Below are positions 55,770 through 64,000 of a stretch of 64,000 nucleotides of DNA, piece after piece (position 1 is the first letter of the stretch; every line of letters starts with the position of its first letter). The stretch spans positions 2,289,001 through 2,353,000 of the forward strand of contig NZ_CP089980.1 of assembly GCF_021389955.1 (NCBI RefSeq), given 5' to 3'. The stretch is from Fulvivirga maritima. Its GTDB lineage: Bacteria; Bacteroidota; Bacteroidia; Cytophagales; Cyclobacteriaceae. The notes under the pieces were generated by a model that saw only the letters and a program-made list of their open reading frames with translations, searched no databases and was not told where the DNA came from. Made by a program: the position numbers and the translations under genes.

Positions 55770-56071
55770 ATTATCAAAAAAGGTTTATAAATTATATAAC
55801 ATCGATATAAATTTCAATTAATATGATGTAATGTATTTTGATTATATTAACATTTATTGAAAAATAATGCGATTTAAATAAGTTAAAAGGTAACCTTTTT
55901 ATTTTTCGTATTTATTAAATGATTGATATTGAGATATTAAAGGTTTTGTATAATTAAGGAGAGGGTTTTTTTATGTGATTGTTTACTCGTACAATAAACG
56001 CTTGTTATTTAAATTTTTTTGCCGGTCATTTTTGCGGAGGTTTCAGTTGTATTTAAAACTTAAACTATATT
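55770..56071. other. AT-rich gap before the PrnB operon
   Basis: This 300-base region contains no gene. Its base composition is very AT-rich. It includes a perfect 15-base palindrome, AAAAGGT-A-ACCTTTT (55885-55899). A weak promoter-like pair, TTG at 56002-56004 and CATTTTTG at 56027-56034 (22-base spacing), lies before the next operon. Confidence 0.4.
55885..55899. promoter_or_regulatory. 15-base palindrome, possible operator
   Basis: AAAAGGT (55885-55891) and ACCTTTT (55893-55899) form an exact palindrome around one base, 173 bases before the start of the STAS-like gene. It could bind a regulator of the operon. No known site is recognised. Confidence 0.3.
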
Positions 56072-56488
56072 ATGGCTGTAAAAACCTTACTACAAGAGAG
56101 CTATTGTGACATTACATTTGATGATTCTACCAAAGTGGTTACTGCGCAGTGGATTGGTTTCCTAAAAACGGATCAGGTTAAAAAAGGATGCGAACTTATG
56201 ACCAAATTCATAAAGGAAAATGAAATTAAGCTGCACTTAAGTGATCACCGCCGTTTGAAAGTACTTTCTAAAGAAGTGCAGGAGTATTTGGGAGGGTCTT
56301 GGTTCCCTGAAGTGGAAAGCATTGGGCTAACTAAACTTGCGGTGCTTGTTTCTGATGATGTGTTTGCAAAAGCTACCGTAGACAAAGTAAATGAAACTGC
56401 GGTGGGATCATTAAAGATCCATACTTTTAATGCTGAGAAAGATTGTTTTGATTGGTTCAAGGAAGGAGAATATGCCGCAAACTCTTGA
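56072..56488 (+). CDS. STAS-like protein upstream of PrnB-family gene
   Basis: The protein has 138 residues and no signal peptide. The order of secondary structure, with ITFDDSTKVVTAQWIGFLKTDQVKKGCELM, LHLSDHRRLKVLSKEVQEYL and a late LKIHTFNAEKDCFDWF, is like the STAS/SpoIIAA-like fold: beta strand, helix and a final strand and helix. That fold often serves as an anti-sigma antagonist or a small lipid/ligand binder. I cannot place it in a named family with confidence. Its last codons overlap the start of the PrnB-family gene by 17 bases, so the two are made together. Confidence 0.7.
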   Translation: MAVKTLLQESYCDITFDDSTKVVTAQWIGFLKTDQVKKGCELMTKFIKENEIKLHLSDHRRLKVLSKEVQEYLGGSWFPEVESIGLTKLAVLVSDDVFAKATVDKVNETAVGSLKIHTFNAEKDCFDWFKEGEYAANS

Positions 56489-57602
56489 TCAATCTTTCTT
56501 CTGGGAGAAAAAACTGTTTGTACAAGTAAGTCAGGATCTGTCTATAGCAGATCTTGACCCATTAGGAATGGATGATTTTTTCAAGCTTCTTCCAGAGTAT
56601 AATAAAAAAGGTGATGTAAAAAAGCTTGTAGAAGGATTATACAAGCACTTGCCTTACCCTGATAAGTTGTCTGGTTTTAATTATGAAGAGGCTCTGGCTG
56701 CTATGAGAGACATAGGCATGCTATTAGGCTCTATTAAAAGACATGGCCACGAGCCTATAGATGAGGTGCCGGAGTTAGATTACGTTCTTGATATTTTGAG
56801 CGAAAAAAACGACCTACCCCCAAGAGATACTTTGCTACACTACTCAGTGTGGAACCCTGCCGGTGATAGAATGAGAACCTATACTCACTTTAATGATGAA
56901 AGAGGGTTAATAGAGAGTGTTAAAATGGCTATGACTCCGGTAGTAAAGGCGATTTATTACCTTATAGAACTGCATAATACTGATATAGATTCTAAGGAAT
57001 TTGCTCCAATATGTGATATGGCAGATGCCTGCTTTAGGCAAATGGTGCAAGCCATAGTCTTTGCCAGAAAGAAAGTAGATACTGGTGTTTTTTCTCAGCA
57101 TTTGAGATTTTACTATGATCCTATTAAATTATATGGCCGTGACTATCTAGGTCCGGGAGCAGTGGAAATGCCGGTATTTATTTATGATCACCTCTTATGG
57201 GGTTCAGATTGTGAAGATGAAGAGTATTATACTTTTCAGAACACTTACGTTCCTTACATTTTACCACAGCTGAGAGACGTTTATTATAACTACAGAGGTC
57301 AGGAGTCTTTGAGCTCTCGTGTTCAAAATAGTCTGCTGAAAGAAAATGTGTCAGAACATACAGTAAAATCAGCCGAAGCTCTAAGAAATATGTTCAAAAC
57401 GCTTGTGAGCTTTAGAATGCCTCATAAGCATATGGCAGAAGAGGCTTATAGCAAACAATCAGAAAGAGCCACTGGTAGTGGCGGTTATAGTACTGGTATT
57501 TTAGCTGCTATAATAAAGATTATGAATGATAAGAGATATCAGCTAGATGATACTATGAAGTTAGCTGGTTATTTAAATAGTAATAATAAGATACCCGGAT
57601 AA
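56472..57602 (+). CDS. PrnB-family heme-dependent oxygenase (DUF1864)
   Basis: From ATG 56472 the protein has 376 residues. Several blocks match monodechloroaminopyrrolnitrin synthase PrnB as I know it: AAMRDIGMLLGSIKRHGHEP, LPPRDTLLHYSVWNP, YLGPGAVEMPVFIYDHLLWGS, FRMPHKHMAEEAY and GSGGYS. PrnB is a heme enzyme of the indoleamine/tryptophan dioxygenase superfamily that rearranges 7-chlorotryptophan. The His of MPHKH (318) corresponds to the heme-ligand position. No other pyrrolnitrin gene is in the window, so the true substrate is unknown. An AAGGAG sequence 4 bases upstream is a rare Shine-Dalgarno for this genome and favours this start over 56430. Confidence 0.88.
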   Translation: MPQTLDQSFFWEKKLFVQVSQDLSIADLDPLGMDDFFKLLPEYNKKGDVKKLVEGLYKHLPYPDKLSGFNYEEALAAMRDIGMLLGSIKRHGHEPIDEVPELDYVLDILSEKNDLPPRDTLLHYSVWNPAGDRMRTYTHFNDERGLIESVKMAMTPVVKAIYYLIELHNTDIDSKEFAPICDMADACFRQMVQAIVFARKKVDTGVFSQHLRFYYDPIKLYGRDYLGPGAVEMPVFIYDHLLWGSDCEDEEYYTFQNTYVPYILPQLRDVYYNYRGQESLSSRVQNSLLKENVSEHTVKSAEALRNMFKTLVSFRMPHKHMAEEAYSKQSERATGSGGYSTGILAAIIKIMNDKRYQLDDTMKLAGYLNSNNKIPG

Positions 57603-57997
57603 TAGGTTATTCTTGATTTTGAACCTTAGCCAATTGGTAAAACAATTGGCTATTTTTTATTAACCTGATGTTACCTAATAGGTTAATATTAAGTGAATAT
57701 GAACTCTCTCTTTCCTTTACATGCTGGTTTCTTTAAATAATTGTTAAAACTACCGGTAACGATTTAATTCCCTCATTTTACTTCCCTTCTTACGATTTCA
57801 TTTTATAGTTATTAGTAAGCTAAATGGATTAAGCTCCTTTTATTAAACCATTGTTAATGAAGGCTCCATTTCATTAGCACTCTCATAATAAAAGCTTAAT
57901 TCTGAGTTTCCAACCTCCGGAGATAATCTTCTCAACATTGCGGAAATAAATTTTTCAGATACCTGATCAAACTTATTTATATAACTAATCAAATCGT
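57603..57997 (+). other. gap between PrnB-family gene and susC
   Basis: After the terminator at 57627-57652 the region has no gene. It contains the palindrome TACCGGTA near 57750, with flanks that resemble a LacI-type site. No clear TTTG/TANNTTTG pair is seen upstream of susC. No FecI/FecR-type sigma and anti-sigma genes are next to it. Confidence 0.4.
57627..57652 (+). terminator. intrinsic terminator after PrnB-family gene
   Basis: TAGCCAATTG (57627-57636) pairs exactly with CAATTGGCTA (57643-57652) around a 6-base loop and is followed by six T. It ends the STAS-PrnB operon. Confidence 0.85.
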
Positions 57998-60900
57998 ATG
58001 AAAAAATTCTATCAACTAGTTAAAGATACACGACATGGGCTACGTTCGGTAAGCATCATGTTGATGTCTCTTTTATTCTTGAGTGTACAGTTCTCTGCTG
58101 GGCACGCCGAGATCATGACCATTTCTAATAAGGAAATGCACGTGGTTGCAGCGATTACCGTAACAGGTACAGTGTTAGACGAAAACGGTATGCCTTTGCC
58201 AGGAGTGAATGTAGTAGAGAAAGGAACTAATAATGGTACTATTACAGATGCCAAGGGTAAGTTTTCAGTAAATGTAGCTTCTCCTCAATCTGTTTTGGTA
58301 TTTAGTTTTGTGGGTACTACTACTGAAGAGGTAGTGGTAGGTAACCAGACCAGTATATCAGTAACACTGATGAACGATGTAAAGACATTAGGAGAACTGG
58401 TGGTGATGGGATACGGTACCCAAGAGAAGAAGGATGTTACCGGTGCTGTAGGTTCTATTGACAGTGAAGATTTTAATAAGGGTGTTATCACTTCACCTCA
58501 GCAATTACTTCAAGGTAAAATTGCCGGAGTAAGCGTTGTATCTTCTAGTGGTGAGCCTGGAGCTTCACAAAGCATGACTGTACGTGGCCCTAGTGGCTTA
58601 AGAAGTGGTAATAATCCTCTTTATGTGATTGATGGTATTCCTTTAGATAATTCTAACAGTGTAGGAGCTGTAGATCCGATGTCATTTATTAATCCGTCAG
58701 ATATTGAATCTATAGATGTATTGAAAGATGCGTCAGCTACTGCTATTTATGGAGCCAGAGGAGCTAACGGTGTAGTAATGATCACTACCAGAAATGGAAA
58801 AGAAGGCCAATCAAGATTAGACTTCAGTTCTAGTGTTTCTTTTTCTAAAATAGCTCGTAAAATGGATGTTTACAGTGCTGATGAGTTTCGTGAGGTAGTT
58901 CCGGCTATTGGTGGTAACTTAAATGATGGCGGAGCCTCTACAGACTGGCAAGACCTGATTACCAGAACAGCCATTACGCAGAACTATAACATGTCATTAA
59001 GCGGAGGTACTAAAAACACTCAGTACTTTGCATCTGTCGGTTATCAGGATCAGGAAGGTATCATTAAAGAAAACGAGCTTAAGCGTTATAACGGTCGTTT
59101 GAAATTGACTCAAAATCTGGTAGATGACAGAATTAAAGTAGATGTTAACTTAAGTGCTTCGCGCGTAGATAATCAGCGTCCTAATTTTAATAATGTAATA
59201 GGAGATGCACTGGTAGCTAACCCTACCTATGCTGCTTATGATGCAGATGGCAACCCTGCTTATTATGGAGATGTGAGCAACCCGCTTATTCAGTTAGAGC
59301 AATATGATGATATTACCTCAACAGATAGAATAATAGGTAGCATTTCCCCTTCAGTAGAAATAATTAAAGGACTTACTTATAAGCTTAATTTAGGGGTTGA
59401 CGTATCAAGAACTACCAGAGATGAGCAGTACATTCCTAACAGCAGATATGATCAGGAAGGAAGACTAAATTCTACTTTTTATAATAGAGATAACACTTTA
59501 TTAGAGCATTACCTTACTTATGATTTTACTAAAGATGGTCATCATGCTAATATTTTAGCGGGTTATTCTTATCAAAAAGTATTTGAGCAAGAGAGATGGT
59601 GGAGCATTAGCAGGTTCCCGGAAAATGGTGTGGATCCAAGGTATAACCCTGGTCAGGGTCAAATTATTGACTTGAGCCAGGGAGATAACTACAGGGGTAC
59701 TAATAAGCCTGACGGTTATGCTATTAAAAATGAGCTACAATCATTTTTTGGAAGAATTAACTATGACTTGTATGACAAGTATTTGTTCACTGCCAATGTA
59801 AGGGTAGACGGTAGCTCTAAGTTTGGGGAGAATAATAAATACGGTACGTTCCCTTCATTCTCTGCTGGGTGGAGAATTTCAGAAGAAGGTTTCATGGGTA
59901 ATGGTCCTTTCTCAGATCTGAAATTAAGAGCAGGCTGGGGACAAACTGGTAATCAGGAAATTCCAGGAAAATTAAGCCAGGAATCTATTGAGTTAAGCAC
60001 TGATGGTGGCGTGAGTTATCCTTTAGGCGATGGTGATTACCCTGCCGGTATCAACTATAATAGATATGCTAACCCAGATTTGAAATGGGAGGTAACTACA
60101 CAAACCAATATAGGTTTAGACTTTGGCTTACTTGAAGGTGGCTTGTCTGGTTCAGTAGATGTATTCAGAAAAGTAACATCAGATGTATTATTATCTGTGC
60201 TTGATTCTGATCCTCTTCGTCCTCAAAATGCGGTTTATTATGACAACATAGAGGATATGGAAGTAATATCAAAAGGGGTGGAAGTTGCCTTAGATTATAA
60301 GCATAGCACTGCAGGAGGTGTTCGTTACGGAGTTGGTGCTAACGCCACTTTCCTTGATAATGAAATTACAGGTTCACCTTACACTGTAATCTACTCTGGT
60401 TCAGCGCAAGGTGGAGGTATGACTGGTGCTCTTGTTAATGGTTATGTAAATGGTCAGCCTATAGGTACTTTCTATTTACTTGATTTTATTGGGATAGACG
60501 AAGACGGAGCCAGCATGTACAGAGATGTAACTCCTGATGAAACCATTAATGATCAAGACAGGATTTCGGCAGGTAGCTCGTTACCTAAAACTACCTATAA
60601 CTTCTATGGAAATGTAGGGTATAAAGGCTTTGATCTTTCTATAAACTTTAACGGTGTGTCTGGTAATAAACTTTATAATAACACCGCTAATGCTTTATTT
60701 ACCAAAGCCAGATTATCAAGGTCACTTAATACTACGGATGCTGCTAATGCATATCCTAATGAGTCAATCAATAACTCTACCACTATATCTACGAGGTACC
60801 TGGAAGATGCTTCTTTCCTAAGGTTAAACAACCTTACACTAGCTTATACATTTAACACTGAAGATCTGAATATTAATGGTTGGGTAAAATCATTGAGGCT

Positions 60901-61063
60901 ATCCGTAACAGGACAAAACCTGTTCGTGATTACTGATTATAAAGGATATGATCCTGAAGTAGATGTGAAAAGTAACTCAGGTGGATATCAGTCTTATGGT
61001 ATCGATTACTTAGGGTATCCTAAAGCACGTTCAGTTGTATTTGGCCTTAATGTTTCATTTTAA
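57998..61063 (+). CDS. SusC/RagA-family TonB-dependent outer-membrane transporter
   Basis: The 1021-residue protein has a signal peptide, the carboxypeptidase-like domain (VTGTVLDENGMPLPGVNVVEKGTNNGTITDAKGKF in parts), the SusC-type TonB box and plug (ELVVMGYGTQEKKDVTGAV, RGPSGLRSGNNPLYVIDGIPL in parts, DVLKDASATAIYGARGANGVV in parts) and a 22-strand barrel ending VFGLNVSF. It takes up ligand handed over by its SusD partner, in this case the lipoprotein encoded 19 bases downstream. The ligand is unknown; the phosphatase gene next to it hints at phosphorylated compounds. No TonB or sigma gene adjoins it. Confidence 0.96.
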   Translation: MKKFYQLVKDTRHGLRSVSIMLMSLLFLSVQFSAGHAEIMTISNKEMHVVAAITVTGTVLDENGMPLPGVNVVEKGTNNGTITDAKGKFSVNVASPQSVLVFSFVGTTTEEVVVGNQTSISVTLMNDVKTLGELVVMGYGTQEKKDVTGAVGSIDSEDFNKGVITSPQQLLQGKIAGVSVVSSSGEPGASQSMTVRGPSGLRSGNNPLYVIDGIPLDNSNSVGAVDPMSFINPSDIESIDVLKDASATAIYGARGANGVVMITTRNGKEGQSRLDFSSSVSFSKIARKMDVYSADEFREVVPAIGGNLNDGGASTDWQDLITRTAITQNYNMSLSGGTKNTQYFASVGYQDQEGIIKENELKRYNGRLKLTQNLVDDRIKVDVNLSASRVDNQRPNFNNVIGDALVANPTYAAYDADGNPAYYGDVSNPLIQLEQYDDITSTDRIIGSISPSVEIIKGLTYKLNLGVDVSRTTRDEQYIPNSRYDQEGRLNSTFYNRDNTLLEHYLTYDFTKDGHHANILAGYSYQKVFEQERWWSISRFPENGVDPRYNPGQGQIIDLSQGDNYRGTNKPDGYAIKNELQSFFGRINYDLYDKYLFTANVRVDGSSKFGENNKYGTFPSFSAGWRISEEGFMGNGPFSDLKLRAGWGQTGNQEIPGKLSQESIELSTDGGVSYPLGDGDYPAGINYNRYANPDLKWEVTTQTNIGLDFGLLEGGLSGSVDVFRKVTSDVLLSVLDSDPLRPQNAVYYDNIEDMEVISKGVEVALDYKHSTAGGVRYGVGANATFLDNEITGSPYTVIYSGSAQGGGMTGALVNGYVNGQPIGTFYLLDFIGIDEDGASMYRDVTPDETINDQDRISAGSSLPKTTYNFYGNVGYKGFDLSINFNGVSGNKLYNNTANALFTKARLSRSLNTTDAANAYPNESINNSTTISTRYLEDASFLRLNNLTLAYTFNTEDLNINGWVKSLRLSVTGQNLFVITDYKGYDPEVDVKSNSGGYQSYGIDYLGYPKARSVVFGLNVSF

Positions 61064-61082
61064 TTTATAGTAGAAAGTAATA

Positions 61083-62750
61083 ATGAAAAAAATATTTTTA
61101 TTAATCGGAATAATAGGTATTGCTTCTCTGTATAGCTGTACAGACTTAGAAGAAGAAATACTGGATGAGTCCACAGATGTAACTGGAGACGGTGGTGCAG
61201 AATCACTTTTAGCGCCTGCTTATGCTCCTTTACCAGAATTCTACAGACATACTAATTACTTTACTCTGCAAGAAGTAACTACAGATGAAGCTATTTTGCC
61301 ATACCGTGGAGGTACTGATTGGGGGGATAATGGTAAGTTCATCAACTTGCATCAGCACACATTCACATCTACTAACGGAGCGGTGAATGATGCCTGGAAT
61401 TCTATTACCACAGGTCTTACTTATTCTACTTCGGCAGTGGCCAGGTTAAGAAATGCTAATGATCCTGCTTTATCAAGCTTTTTAGCCGAAGCTCGTGGGT
61501 TAACAGCTTTTTATAACATGAAAAGTCTTGATTTATATGGTATAGTATTCAGGAAAAATGGGGTAGATTCTACCTCAGTAATACTGAGAGGAGAAGACGC
61601 ATTTAACTATATAGAGAGTGAGTTATTAGACATAGTAGATGATTTGAGTAATGATGTAGGCCCAGGTCGTATTTCTCAAGATGCAGCTTATGGCTTATTG
61701 GCAAGATTATATTTGAATGCAGCGGTATATAGAGATGTATATGGAACTCCATCTTTCAGAAATGAGGATATGGATAAAGTGATTGATTATACTACCAGGC
61801 TTATTGAGTCAGGCAAGTATCAACTATCGCCTGAGTTCTTCGAAATATTTGATGATGAAAACCATACTAACCCAGAACTGATCTTTGCTATAGATCAAAG
61901 AGCTGATTTGAACGGACATAACCGTATGGCTTATTTCTCTTTATCAGGAAATCAGTTCCCATTACCTGACTACCCCAGAGCAAATGGTACTGACGGTGCA
62001 GCACTTACTTCTGATTATTACAGAACCTGGATTGAGGCCTACGGTGAAGATCCTCAAGGAATTGACCCAAGATTCCATAAGCACAATTTAGATACTACCA
62101 TTACTTGTATTAATGGAGATGCCTTTGAAATTGACCGCGGTATTTTAAGAGGTCAGCAGTATGGGCTTCAGCATGATGCCAAGGGAGAGCCATTTGAAAG
62201 ATGTGATGACGGTGGTTATGTAGTAGGTAAAATATATAATGTAACTCGCTCTGAGCCTGATGAACCCGTTATTTTTACAGAAAACATTGATTTCTCTCTA
62301 GAGGGCAGCGACTATGCTACCGGCTATAGAGTAGAAAAATATGAATTTAGTAAGCAGTCAGATACAGGAAGAAACAGAGGCGAAGCGGACCTTGTAGTAC
62401 TTCGTTTGGCTGATATGTACCTGATGAGAGCAGAAGCTTACTTGAGAAGAAGCAATAATACAGCTGCTGCTTTGGAAGATGTAAACACTATTCGTGGTGC
62501 CAGAACTGCCAGATTTACTGCCCCTGATTTAAATTCAATTGATCTTGAGACACTTTACAGAGAAAGAGGTTTCGAGCTTTACTGGGAGCACCAAAGAAGA
62601 ACTGATATGATCCGTTTTGGAAAGTATGAAGACACATGGACAGAAAAAAATAATTCTGATGTTACAAAAAGACTTTTCCCAATTCCTCAGTCTGCGATAG
62701 ATGCTGCGTCTGATAGACCTGGATATTTGGTTCAAAACGAGGGTTATTAA
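61083..62750 (+). CDS. SusD/RagB-family outer-membrane lipoprotein
   Basis: The 555-residue protein has the lipoprotein signal with YSC (Cys 19) and the helical TPR-rich SusD fold. Family marks are LAEARGLTAFYNMKSLDLYGIVF in parts, AAYGLLARLYLNAAVY, VVLRLADMYLMRAEAYLRR and the terminal LYRERGFELYWEHQRRTDMIRFGKYEDTW in parts. It covers the SusC channel and captures the nutrient. It is cotranscribed with susC and followed by a terminator and the phosphatase gene. Confidence 0.95.
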   Translation: MKKIFLLIGIIGIASLYSCTDLEEEILDESTDVTGDGGAESLLAPAYAPLPEFYRHTNYFTLQEVTTDEAILPYRGGTDWGDNGKFINLHQHTFTSTNGAVNDAWNSITTGLTYSTSAVARLRNANDPALSSFLAEARGLTAFYNMKSLDLYGIVFRKNGVDSTSVILRGEDAFNYIESELLDIVDDLSNDVGPGRISQDAAYGLLARLYLNAAVYRDVYGTPSFRNEDMDKVIDYTTRLIESGKYQLSPEFFEIFDDENHTNPELIFAIDQRADLNGHNRMAYFSLSGNQFPLPDYPRANGTDGAALTSDYYRTWIEAYGEDPQGIDPRFHKHNLDTTITCINGDAFEIDRGILRGQQYGLQHDAKGEPFERCDDGGYVVGKIYNVTRSEPDEPVIFTENIDFSLEGSDYATGYRVEKYEFSKQSDTGRNRGEADLVVLRLADMYLMRAEAYLRRSNNTAAALEDVNTIRGARTARFTAPDLNSIDLETLYRERGFELYWEHQRRTDMIRFGKYEDTWTEKNNSDVTKRLFPIPQSAIDAASDRPGYLVQNEGY

Positions 62751-62772
62751 TCTTCAATAACTCATTTTTTTC

Positions 62773-62803
62773 AAGGATACCCGATGCTGTTTCGGGTATC
62801 CTT
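62773..62803 (+). terminator. intrinsic terminator after susD
   Basis: AAGGATACCCGA (62773-62784) pairs perfectly with TCGGGTATCCTT (62792-62803) around a 7-base loop. A T-rich tail follows. The alkaline phosphatase gene begins 27 bases after it and may be read partly by read-through. Confidence 0.8.
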
Positions 62804-62830
62804 TCTGTTTTTTAATTATTTTAATTTTAT

Positions 62831-64000
62831 ATGAAAAGTACTTTAATATTATTGCTGATGAGCTTCTCTTCTGTGGTTTTTGCTCAGAAATATGCTACCT
62901 CTATTATTTTTGCGCATAATGATTATCAGCAGGCTATACCGTTATATGCGGCTTATCAGCAAAGAGTAGGTTATATAGAAGCAGATGTCTTTTTGGTGGA
63001 TGGAGAGCTTATGGTGGCCCATACTAAGGAGGAGGTGAATCCTGGTCGAACTTTGGCAGTGCTTTACCTGGAGCCATTACATGAGCTGGTAGCTAAAAAT
63101 AGAGGGCTGGCCTATGGTGAATCTCAGCAGAAACTCACTTTGATGATCGACCTGAAAACGGATGGTTTAGCTACCATAAAGGCAATAGTTAAGGAGCTGG
63201 AAAAATTTCCTGCATTGCTCAAGAGTCCTACCTTTAAAATAATGGTTAGTGGTAATGTGCCTGATCCGGCACAATGGGATCAGGTGCCTGAGTATATTCA
63301 TTTTGATGGCCACTTGTCAGTAAATTATACTCCCACTCAGCTACAGCGCGTGGAGATGATCAGTGCAGATTTTACAAAATACACCCAGTGGAATGGTAAA
63401 GGCGTACTTACCACTCAGGATGCTAAGAAAGTGAAGGAGGCGATAGCCAAAGCACACGATTTAGATAAAAAAATAAGGTTTTGGGCTGCTCCAGATTTCA
63501 TCAATGCCTGGATAGAACTGCGCAAGGCTGGGGTAGATATATTGAATTCTGATCATGTAGAGGAGCTAGCCGCTTTTATTAATGGTGCTGAAAAGAACTT
63601 TTATGTAAATGAAGATCTACATGAAGTATATACTCCCAAAAATGAGTTTAAAAAGAAAAGTCCAAAAAATGTAATTCTCCTGATAGGTGACGGAACAGGA
63701 TTAGCACAGTGGTATGCTGGCTACACTGCTAATGGAGGTGCATTGAGCGTATTCAATATTAAGCACCTTGGCTACTCTAAAACTGATGCCAGTGATAGTT
63801 ATATTACTGATTCTGCTGCCGGAGGTTCAGCTATGGCAGGAGGTAAGAAAACCAAGAATAGGTATATTGGGGTGGATCCTGCAGGTAATCCATTGCCTCT
63901 TATTACCGAAATACTGAAGAAAAATGATTTCAATACGGCTATTATTTCAGATGGTAATGTTACAGATGCTACGCCAGCATCTTTCTATGCTCATGTGCCG
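62831..64000 (+). CDS. GDPD-like domain fused to alkaline phosphatase (C-terminus outside window)
   Basis: From ATG 62831 the frame is open to the window end (390 residues seen). It begins with a signal peptide (LLLMSFSSVVFAQ), so the protein is secreted. Residues about 25-260 resemble a glycerophosphodiesterase/PI-PLC type barrel: IIFAHNDYQQAIPLY, GYIEADVFLVDGELMVAH, LMIDLKTDG and FWAAPDFINAW. From about 275 an alkaline phosphatase domain begins: NVILLIGDGTGLAQW (metal Asp), TDSAAGGSAMAGGKKTKN (nucleophile Ser) and VTDATPASFYAHV. It may release phosphate from phosphodiesters and monoesters in turn. It lies next to the SusCD pair and is probably part of that uptake locus. Confidence 0.9.
   Translation, partial: MKSTLILLLMSFSSVVFAQKYATSIIFAHNDYQQAIPLYAAYQQRVGYIEADVFLVDGELMVAHTKEEVNPGRTLAVLYLEPLHELVAKNRGLAYGESQQKLTLMIDLKTDGLATIKAIVKELEKFPALLKSPTFKIMVSGNVPDPAQWDQVPEYIHFDGHLSVNYTPTQLQRVEMISADFTKYTQWNGKGVLTTQDAKKVKEAIAKAHDLDKKIRFWAAPDFINAWIELRKAGVDILNSDHVEELAAFINGAEKNFYVNEDLHEVYTPKNEFKKKSPKNVILLIGDGTGLAQWYAGYTANGGALSVFNIKHLGYSKTDASDSYITDSAAGGSAMAGGKKTKNRYIGVDPAGNPLPLITEILKKNDFNTAIISDGNVTDATPASFYAHVP

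Noticed and set aside
57745-57760. TACCGGTA as a LacI-type operator of the susCD locus
   Set aside because: An 8-base palindrome is common by chance, and no LacI-type regulator is adjacent; mentioned only in the gap description.

Overview
The window reads as chromosomal core sequence of a member of the Bacteroidota, most like a marine Cytophagales bacterium of the Fulvivirga/Marivirga kind. The reasons are an AT-rich genome, almost no Shine-Dalgarno sites, Bacteroidota-type promoters (TTTG about 19-21 bases before TANNTTTG), a fused SecDF, an atpD-atpC pair apart from the other ATP synthase genes, a type III pantothenate kinase, a SusC/SusD pair and several lineage-typical DUF proteins. I saw no rRNA, tRNA, CRISPR array, insertion sequence or prophage. 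The species is inferred, not shown.

Layout. 1-4.2 kb (minus): envelope block running coaX, outer-membrane barrel, TPR protein, lptC, small membrane protein, CNNM transporter. 4.5-9.9 kb (plus): GT1 glycosyltransferase, anmK, amino-acid dehydrogenase, NhaD antiporter with a structured leader. 9.9-15.4 kb (minus): aspartate kinase, dnaK, two tandem collagen-like lipoproteins. 16.2-18.8 kb (plus): prfC, a pseudouridine synthase, a DUF protein. 18.8-30.5 kb (minus): atpDC, a histidine kinase, an ABC exporter, a secreted adhesin-like protein, grpE-dnaJ, obgE, adk, hpt, an M42-like peptidase. 30.6-42.2 kb (mixed): upp, a Ca/Na antiporter, sdaA, rho, serS, prolyl oligopeptidase, a SiaC-like protein, a MltF-like transglycosylase. 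42.2-48.2 kb: kynurenine catabolism (kmo, kynU, 3-hydroxyanthranilate dioxygenase, a divergent SDR, a semialdehyde dehydrogenase) with an alkyltransferase gene inside the operon. 48.3-55.7 kb: ndk, nrnA, FKBP, rdgB, udk, secDF. 56-57.6 kb: an operon of a STAS-like protein and a PrnB-family heme enzyme. 58-64 kb: SusC, SusD and a GDPD-like/alkaline phosphatase fusion cut off by the window end.

Three points deserve most attention. First, five genes (coaX, rho, kynU, udk and an adhesin-like gene) carry six single-base frameshifts, five of them in homopolymer runs and the kynU one best explained there too. Several of these genes are normally indispensable, so base-calling error is the likeliest cause, and each gene is described here as one unit. 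Second, the PrnB-family gene sits with a small STAS-like partner and no other pyrrolnitrin gene, and its substrate is unknown. Third, the SusCD plus phosphodiesterase-phosphatase block looks like a phosphate-scavenging uptake locus. Beyond these the window is largely housekeeping, and I do not claim a wholly new defence or mobile system.
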